Source: Diorhabda sublineata (taxonomy: Eukaryota > Arthropoda > Insecta > Coleoptera > Chrysomelidae). Taken from it: a stretch of 64,000 bases of DNA. Positions within the stretch are counted from its first letter, which is position 1. Each line of letters opens with the position of its first letter. The notes below the pieces were generated by a model, which did no database searches, was not told the DNA's origin, and saw only the letters and a list, made by a program, of their open reading frames with translations. Made by a program: the position numbers and the translations under genes. Positions 58,089 to 64,000 of this stretch are shown piece by piece. Where the stretch lies: assembly GCF_026230105.1 (NCBI RefSeq), contig NC_079475.1, forward strand, positions 13,408,125-13,472,124. The letters are read 5' to 3'.

Positions 58089-58168
58089 TACAATTTTTTG
58101 ACTTTGTTTCTTAGTACTTTCATCAAAATTGTGTATTACAATAATTAAAATAATTCATAATCCCTCAC

Positions 58169-58362
58169 CTATATTCGTAATTTCCAGTTTCCACTCTATA
58201 TAACGGTTCTTGTAAAGCTGCATAACTACATTCTTCGTCGTCCATTTCTTTTACTTTCAAGCAATACGCCAAATATTCAAATTTGGCATCTGCGTATTTT
58301 TTAACTGTGAGTCTTGTATCTGGAATGGCTTTGTACAAATATGTTCCGACATCTGATAGTAC
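58169..58362 (-). CDS. PICK1: PICK1 BAR-domain exon (second exon seen)
   Basis: 194 bp exon between the acceptor AATTGTTGCAG (ending at 58363) and a GTGAGG donor from 58168. Reads VLSDVGTYLYKAIPDTRLTV, then KKYADAKFEYLAYCLKVKEM, then DDEECSYAALQEPLYRVETG, then NYEYR with the Arg codon split across the intron. The KAIPDTRLT.KKY.D.KFEYL.YCLKVKEMDDEE block is nearly invariant in PICK1 and forms the central BAR helix. Enters in phase 0 after KVKP of the previous exon. Confidence 0.96.
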
Positions 58363-59014
58363 CTGCAACAATTCTATCGTCATATTTTTTATAATTATTA
58401 TAAAAAAAGATAATTTTAAGATATGGGTACTTTGACATCGTAGCGAATCGTCTTTTAAGATCATATTTCCAAGATTACATTAAGAAGGTCTTCAAAATAG
58501 ATGTTTACAATTGACCAGTTTTTACTATTCGTCAAAATCCTGAGAAAAATACAGGACACCACGTTATAGTATGAAAAATATTAGTCAACTTTAACCAGGA
58601 CAACTTCCCTGGGCAGCAAATAAAATTATGCAAAGTAAAGCGACAAATCAAGATTGAATGATTGGATTGTTGATTACCTCTTTACATATCTTGATAACTA
58701 AGAAATGTTGAAAATATATATATCAACAAATAGGTATAAAATCGAAAGGTGTACTGACTTGTTGGCAGAATAAGTCTATGAAAAATACTGAAGAAGATCC
58801 TTATAAGAGTATGATACAGGTAATAGAAACCAATTACTTATATACGCAAATATGTGATCTGAGGACCTAAAAGTATAAGTATCATATGCAGAAAATGTCG
58901 ATAGACAATTGATTATTATTTTTTTATCGGAATAGCTAAGTGAATATCACAAAATAAGAAGTAGTTAAATTCTCTTAAATGGTGAAGAATCAAAAGATGT
59001 TACATGATACGTAC
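58363..59014 (-). other. PICK1: PICK1 intron (652 bp)
   Basis: Donor GTACGT from 59014 and acceptor at 58363. AT-rich with no recognised TE. Confidence 0.88.
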
Positions 59015-59179
59015 CGGTTTCACTTTCTTAACCATCTCTAAACCAACTTTTTCGATGTTTCTATGCTGTTCTCCAAATAATCTGAATGCTTCACTAGCAC
59101 GAGCTTGAGGCTCCCTTACGGCTATACCCGAAAATACATCACCCATAGCTTTAATGGCCTGCTGTAAATCCATTTGAGC
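59015..59179 (-). CDS. PICK1: PICK1 BAR-domain exon (first exon seen)
   Basis: 165 bp, exactly 55 codons, phase 0 at both ends. Preceded by the acceptor TATATTTTCAG and followed by donor GTACGT. Reads AQMDLQQAIKAMGDVFSGIA, then VREPQARASEAFRLFGEQHR, then NIEKVGLEMVKKVKP. The F..I.VREPQ.. ASEAF..F...HR.IEK block is the first helix region of the PICK1 BAR domain. There is no start codon in frame, so this is an internal exon. Exons for the PDZ domain and N-terminus were looked for on the minus strand up to 64000 and not found. Confidence 0.95.
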
Positions 59180-59318
59180 CTGAAAATATAATAAGGTTAC
59201 TTAGAGGCTTAGAAAAAAGAACAAGGTTTTTCTTTCAGTTCTTATAATCACAAGAATTCAATTAAAGGTGTCCCAATTACTTTTGTTTCTTGTAGAATTA
59301 GTGTGGTTTTTATGTGGT

Positions 59319-59320
<2 letters not shown>

Positions 59321-59388
<68 letters not shown>
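59321..59388. repeat. (AT)n microsatellite, 68 bp, at a LINE 3' end
   Basis: Uninterrupted AT dinucleotide tract, the longest in the window. It lies directly downstream (on the minus strand) of the RTE-type fragment at 59905-59400, in the PICK1 intron upstream of 59179. Confidence 0.95.
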
Positions 59389-59390
<2 letters not shown>

Positions 59391-59399
59391 TGTGGTGTT

Positions 59400-59905
59400 G
59401 GGAGGTATTTTCCTCTTATCCTTGTACGAATTTCCACCATTTTTTTTGCTTTTTCTTGTGTATCATTTCTCTCTTTAAAGAATTTTGCAATTGTCTTGCC
59501 CCTGCCATACTTGTTCTACTTCTCTCGTATTCTTTATTCTGTGGAAGTGCTCCACCAGCCTCCATTCTTTTTTATAAAATCCAATATAAGCTCTACTTTT
59601 AACACAGCTCTTACTGTCTCGTTTCTAATACGATCATTCCTGGTTATCCCTTTCACTCGTCTTAGATATTTCATCTCCGTTGCCTGTATCTTACTCTGCT
59701 GTCTGTCGTTTATGACCCATGTCTCGCACCCGAATGTGAGTATAGATCTGTATATGGAGTGCTACACTTTCATTTTTGTTGTCCTAGATATTTCCTTTCT
59801 GTTGATAAATTTGTTATTCATTGTATAATAACATTTAATGACTTTATCAATTCGTGAAATGATTTCTAATTCCTGCCTGCCAGTATAGTCAATTATAACC
59901 CCTAA
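59400..59905 (-). pseudogene. RTE-type LINE 3' fragment
   Basis: The minus strand reads GVIIDYTGRQELEIISRIDK, then CYYTMNNKFINRKEISRTTK, then MKVWHSIYRSILTFGCETWV, then QATEMKYLRRVKGITRNDRI, then VRAVLKVELILDFIKKNGG. This is the conserved C-terminal RT segment of an RTE-type LINE and is open over most of its length, with few changes. It lies in a PICK1 intron in the gene's own orientation. Confidence 0.85.
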
Positions 59906-60453
59906 AATGTGGTGGAAATAATCATTATTAATACTCATCAAAACTCAAACTCTTCAGAAATTTATTCTTCTGTAGATTGCATGTGGAATTGGAAAAAATA
60001 CGTATTCATATTATAAGATTTATAGCTATGTCAGTGAAACAAACACTTTTAGTTTATCCACGACTGTTGTATAATGTAATAATTATACGTCTACTTGACG
60101 ACCTTAATAATACACAGATGTCAGATGCTTTCTTGATTTAGTTATATTAGTTATATTGCTTCTAAGCAACAAATAGGTTTTCAAAATTTTAGCATGTGAA
60201 GCAATACTAAATATTTTCAATTTAGTTTTGTACACATAATAAAAAACAATTTCCCAGACCGAATTCGAGGAGGAGGCATGAAATATTCATAATGAGCTGT
60301 CAGCGACATGAATGTGTTTGACGTCTATCTGTTTCTTAACGTACCATGGTTTGTGAAAAATTTATAAATTGAAATTGCTTTTGAATCAAAATAAATTTGA
60401 CTTTATTTTGTGTTCAGATTTCTCAGTGTTTAATATTTTACGTAAAACTAAAA
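59906..60453. other. no PICK1 exon or other gene recognised
   Basis: AT-rich. No PDZ-domain reading on the minus strand. Confidence 0.45.
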
Positions 60454-60603
60454 ATGGATATAAAAAACGAAAGTAACTGTTCTTTCACACCACCAGAAAT
60501 TAGAGAAGCCCCTGAAGTTGCTAAATCAAATTTATTGCCGGAAAGGAAAAGGAAAGTATATAATATGGTGTATTCATTTTCAACTGGTAACAGGGGTTAT
60601 TAA
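60454..60603 (+). other. short ORF resembling the N-terminus of a tyrosine-recombinase-like repetitive family
   Basis: ATG at 60454 reads MDIKNESNCSFTPPEIREAP, then EVAKSNLLPERKRKVYNMVY, then SFSTGNRGY and a stop. A NLLPE.S...Y...Y pattern opens a group of insect/cnidarian proteins with a recombinase-like fold, as I recall it. The similarity ends within 40 residues. It could be a first exon or a TE fragment. Confidence 0.3.
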
Positions 60604-60654
60604 TAACTATGAATAAATACTGTTTAGATAATAGTCGTAGATAAAGTATGGTAT

Positions 60655-60775
60655 TCTACTCGCATATAATGAGTTATTATTCACTAGGTGTTTCATTCCA
60701 CTAGCCAGCACTCGTGGCAGTAAACTTCCCCTCGTGAATAATAACTTCCATTATACACTCGTGAATAAAGTATTA
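60655..60775. repeat. imperfect inverted repeat (hairpin-like)
   Basis: TACTCGCATATAATGAGTTA / TTATTCAC on the left pairs with GTGAATAATAACTTCCATTA and ACTCGTGAATAAAGTA on the right, around a core of about 50 bp. It lies just after the short ORF at 60454. Probably a small MITE. Confidence 0.6.
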
Positions 60776-61279
60776 TTATAATAGAAACTATATATAAAAA
60801 AATTTAGAAATGATCAGAGAAAAGCTTATACCCAATAAGAATCAAATATTCGTATTAGTGAATATTAGAATATTCAAAGATTCCATTCCATACTAGTTTT
60901 GATATTCTTTATATACACATTTTGTTTACAAAGCTAACAGTGAAGAAATTCGTTGTACTTATAGAAATAAAACACGAGGTTAATAGTAGAGATAAAGAAT
61001 AGGGACAAGGTTGATGTACTCGTTGCTTGATACCTATGGTAGCGGAGACCATGAAAATAAATGGGGATTTACTCGTACTTTTGCATGGACAGTTATTGAT
61101 AGGTAGTATAGTTCTTCAAATATCAATTTCAGAAGACAGTTATGCAAACAAATGCAAACAAAATCCAGCAACAAACAAAAATCAAACATGTAACAAACCG
61201 TCAGTCCACGTGGACCCATTATCTCAATTGTTTACCAATGAAAACATCAAATCGTAAGCATCAATGCATTTCTATTAGC

Positions 61280-61930
61280 CATAGCTGTAGGAAGGCGTAT
61301 ATATACAATTTCTTCGAAATATTCCTATCAGAGAGTCTGCGATAAGCAGTGGCGTCGTTTTGTGAGATTCATTTAACACAGCAACTTATTTTAAATATAT
61401 TATAATGTTTAAAAGAGGAAAATATCATAATAAGAATTGCCGAATTAACTAGGGTGAATAAATTTTCCATTTATCGAGTAGTCACGAAAGAGGTTGCTGT
61501 GGATTATGCACAAAACCGAAAAAAATGTGAAGAAGAACTGAAATCAGTTGACAAAGCTAGTCAAGATTTTATACATAGGGCAATTTATAGTTTATGTAAA
61601 GGGAACAGTATAAAAAGATCTCAGTTCACGTCTGGTACCCTGTTTAAGCCAAACTCCCTTACGGGCAGAAACATTTTACTCGTCTATCTATTTTTTTAAT
61701 TTGATATAGTTATAGCAAGTTAACGAGGTATAATAATGGCTACAATTTAGTGAAATTGTAAAAATAACGGCTTACAATGCCGTCCAATATAAAATGATTC
61801 GATTGCCTTTTAATGAATACTTTCTCGCATAAGGTAGATCAAACAACATTGTCGGCAAGGGTTTTTACAATCTGCAATTGATATTGGAAGATCTATATCT
61901 ATATCTTACTACTCTAGTCAACAAGTTCGA
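61280..61930 (+). repeat. dispersed repeat family W, copy 2
   Basis: Second copy of the 49770-50410 repeat. TGCGATAAGCAGTGGCGTCG and the CTCAGTTCACGTCTGGTACC block are shared, separated by about the same distance. Confidence 0.75.
61454..61699 (+). pseudogene. HTH-type transposase N-terminal fragment
   Basis: Plus-strand IRIAELTRVNKFSIYRVVTK (starting slightly upstream) is a helix-turn-helix-like start, followed by EELKSVDKASQDFIHRAIYS. The IAE.TGVS..SV.RI and D.FD...IRR.I...Y pattern occurs at the start of a repetitive insect transposase-like family. It then runs into repeat W. Assignment is tentative. Confidence 0.35.
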
Positions 61931-64000
61931 AAATGTGAAATGTAGAAATAAAGGTCCTAAAAATATAAGCGATCGGAAACACCTCTAGAAAAATATATCT
62001 GAAGGGCTTTGGTGTGAAAAAAATTCAAATTGTTATTAACAAAAAAAGGAAAAAAAAATGGTATCTAATTTTTCGTTAATAACTCAAAAAATACTAATAT
62101 TTGAGAAATTTTGAAGCAAGCTCGTTAAAGAGAAAGAAATATCCGACAAAAAAGTTTTGATTCCCGGAACTCTATCTCACATTTGCATTTTTGTATGTAC
62201 TATTGGTAAATATTTGTTCATAACAAATTATTAAGCTAATAACAATTAAATAATCAATAAATTTTTTTTGCCAATCTATTTAAAGGTGTAAATTATGATT
62301 CTTAGAAGCAAAATTATTTCTTAACTATTTATTTAAACAATAGATAAAAAATCTAATAAAGAATTAAAAATTAAAATTACGAAAAAATTTTTTCCAAGAA
62401 ATCAGGTTTTTCAGTGGATAACAAAATAGTAAAAAAAAATCTCAAAAATTATCAATTTATGTGTGTTTAAAACCATTTTAAAAACAAACTAAGAAAAAAA
62501 TTCATTACCCATGTAAGTTATTGCCATTGTTCATTGGCATAGCTAAATCTTAGTTGAAAAAAATTCATCAACATTATTTAGGTATTTAATTAACAAATTA
62601 ATAATCTTTTATGGAAATTTATCGCAAGATCTTATGAAGTATGTATATCAAAAGGGCTCCACAAAGTTTCAAATTCATAGGCCAATTCACAGGCCAATTA
62701 TTTATACATTTTATTCCATTATTTAGGTCAACGGATATTGGCAAAAAATTTGTTGGTTAACAATTGAATAATAGGAATTAAACTATTTTTTTCTACAGGA
62801 ATCGATTTTTTCAAATGTTAAGAAGATAGTAGAATTTTCTCAAATTTTGAAAATGACATTTTATGTTATAAAAAAGTTATTTTTTCCTATATTAATATTT
62901 TCCGAGTTATTAATGAAAAACGAAATACTTTATTCATCTTATATTGTTAATAATATTTGTCAATTTTTTACCTGCACCAGAATCCTTCAAAAACATTTTT
63001 CTGGAGTTGATTTTGAATCGAATGAGGTATAGATAATATTTTCAGGATATTTATCTCTATTTTTCACATTTTTGAACTTGTTAATTATAATATACGTAAT
63101 TTTAATAATGTACGTATCTGATCGAAAATGAATCGATGTAGCAAGTTCAAACTATGTGTAAAGATTCAGTTCTACAACGACTCAACATCCTTTCAGCTCA
63201 GATTTTAATACAGTTAAGCATAATTTACAACGTTACATTTACTTGCTTTATAAACTATTCACTTTTATTCTCAAGTAAATATTTAACTAAACCAATAATC
63301 CAACTAAAAAATTTTGCCAAAAATATGTATATTCCTTATCTTCTGAAATTGTTGAAGTACTAAAAGAATTTTGATATATGTTTTTTTTTCTTAGAACCCT
63401 TCAAATTCACTTTTTTTGTTTAATTTTCTTTTATTAATAACAGCAATAAATATTTGGAAAAGTGATTAGTTGCATAATTATTTAGAGCAATCTGTATCCT
63501 TCGACGCGCAGCATTTGATGATGTCAATAAAATATTAAAACGCCGATAACCTGAATGATGTAGAACGGAATTTCAGAAATAAATATCATTCATAATATTA
63601 TGGTCTTATATAAGTTAGCATGACGTACCCAACTTTTAATTTCAAGAGTAAATCATTTATTAGAAATAAAAACAGTTTTGGTTATAATTGAATATTATCA
63701 GGTCAGGAATTATGAAATTAACGTATGTATTAATGAATTTTTAATTTAAAGTTTGTATTATTTGTGTTGTCTTCTACACACCTCTTAAATTCAAAAAAAT
63801 ATCTAACGTCATTACATATCACAATTCGACCAATCGTCAGCGTGTGAGTATGTGTATTCTACGAGGGAAGTTGAATTTAGAGGCTGTGTGAATAAAAAAA
63901 TTAAACTTGTTGAAACTCAAACTATTTTATAACATGTGTATTTATTAAATTATACAAAACCTTAATTTATGGTAATGCCATTGGATGTAAATTATTTTTG
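61931..64000. other. no recognised gene; AT-rich
   Basis: Very AT-rich with many short homopolymer runs. Checked on the minus strand for PDZ-domain exons of PICK1 and none was seen. Short frames at 62847-63363 look incidental. Confidence 0.45.

Larger units (their letters stand above)
56085..58168 (-). other. PICK1: PICK1 intron almost filled by a Tigger element (2084 bp)
   Basis: Donor GTGAGG from 58168 and acceptor at 56085. The Tigger/pogo element 56238-58088 accounts for 1851 bp, leaving about 233 bp of original intron. Confidence 0.9.

Noticed and set aside
59268..59828. Long plus-strand ORF containing a YI repeat and a hydrophobic tail, resembling a membrane protein
   Set aside because: It is the antisense of the RTE fragment read through the (AT)n microsatellite. 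The YI repeat is just translated AT dinucleotide.
1..64000. tRNA, rRNA or other structured RNA genes
   Set aside because: Scanned by eye for tRNA B-box-like GGTTCGAATCC and rRNA segments. Nothing convincing was seen, though a covariance-model search would be needed to exclude them.
59180..64000. PICK1 PDZ-domain exons
   Set aside because: The minus strand was read for a carboxylate-binding loop and PDZ strand pattern, and none was found. The exons are assumed to lie outside the window.

Overview
The window looks like AT-rich insect nuclear DNA, plausibly a beetle, although the species cannot be fixed from sequence alone. It holds pieces of two single-copy animal genes with canonical GT..AG introns. 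Everything else recognisable is transposable-element (TE) debris: mariner/Tc1, PIF/Harbinger, piggyBac, Tigger/pogo, Jockey-type and RTE-type LINEs, a Penelope-like fragment and a Ty3/Gypsy fragment. No operons, bacterial-type genes, CRISPR arrays, rRNA or convincing tRNA were seen.

Host genes. (1) Ppt1, palmitoyl-protein thioesterase 1, minus strand: exon 1 (10806-10719, signal peptide and start of the lipase fold) and exon 2 (2870-2633, with the GFSQGG nucleophile motif), joined in phase across a 7.85 kb intron. Later exons must lie left of base 1. (2) PICK1, minus strand: four consecutive exons (59179-59015, 58362-58169, 56084-55832, 53854-53600) encode most of the BAR domain and the acidic C-terminus. 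The PDZ exons were not found in 59180-64000 and are probably right of the window. No supported host exon was found in the roughly 43 kb between the two genes, apart from two unrecognised exon-like ORFs (19868-20129 and 33272-33466).

Layout. 1-1.8 kb: two Jockey-type reverse transcriptase relics. 2.6-10.8 kb: Ppt1, with a 949 bp PIF/Harbinger deletion derivative, a LINE split by a nested RTE-type insertion, and a Penelope-like fragment in intron 1. 12.4-14.2 kb: a decayed copy of an unidentified repetitive protein family with a 483 bp internal tandem duplication. 14.6-16.6 kb: the best-preserved element, a 1996 bp Tc1/mariner-superfamily transposon with 394 bp terminal inverted repeats and a transposase broken by one stop codon. 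17-32 kb: Tc1, RTE, piggyBac, mariner, Jockey, Harbinger and Gypsy relics. 34-53 kb: dispersed repeats, mariner, Jockey and RTE relics. 53.5-59.2 kb: PICK1, with one intron almost entirely made of a Tigger/pogo element and another holding a fold-back repeat. 59.4-64 kb: an RTE tail beside a 68 bp (AT)n tract, small relics, then unrecognised AT-rich sequence.

The host-gene fragments do not form a pathway. PPT1 is a lysosomal thioesterase and PICK1 a membrane-curving PDZ/BAR scaffold. Their proximity looks incidental. No previously undescribed system was found. The most informative items are the TE structures: the young long-TIR element, the two-ORF Harbinger deletion derivative, the (GAA)n-tailed RTE family, the nested LINEs and the dispersed repeat families.
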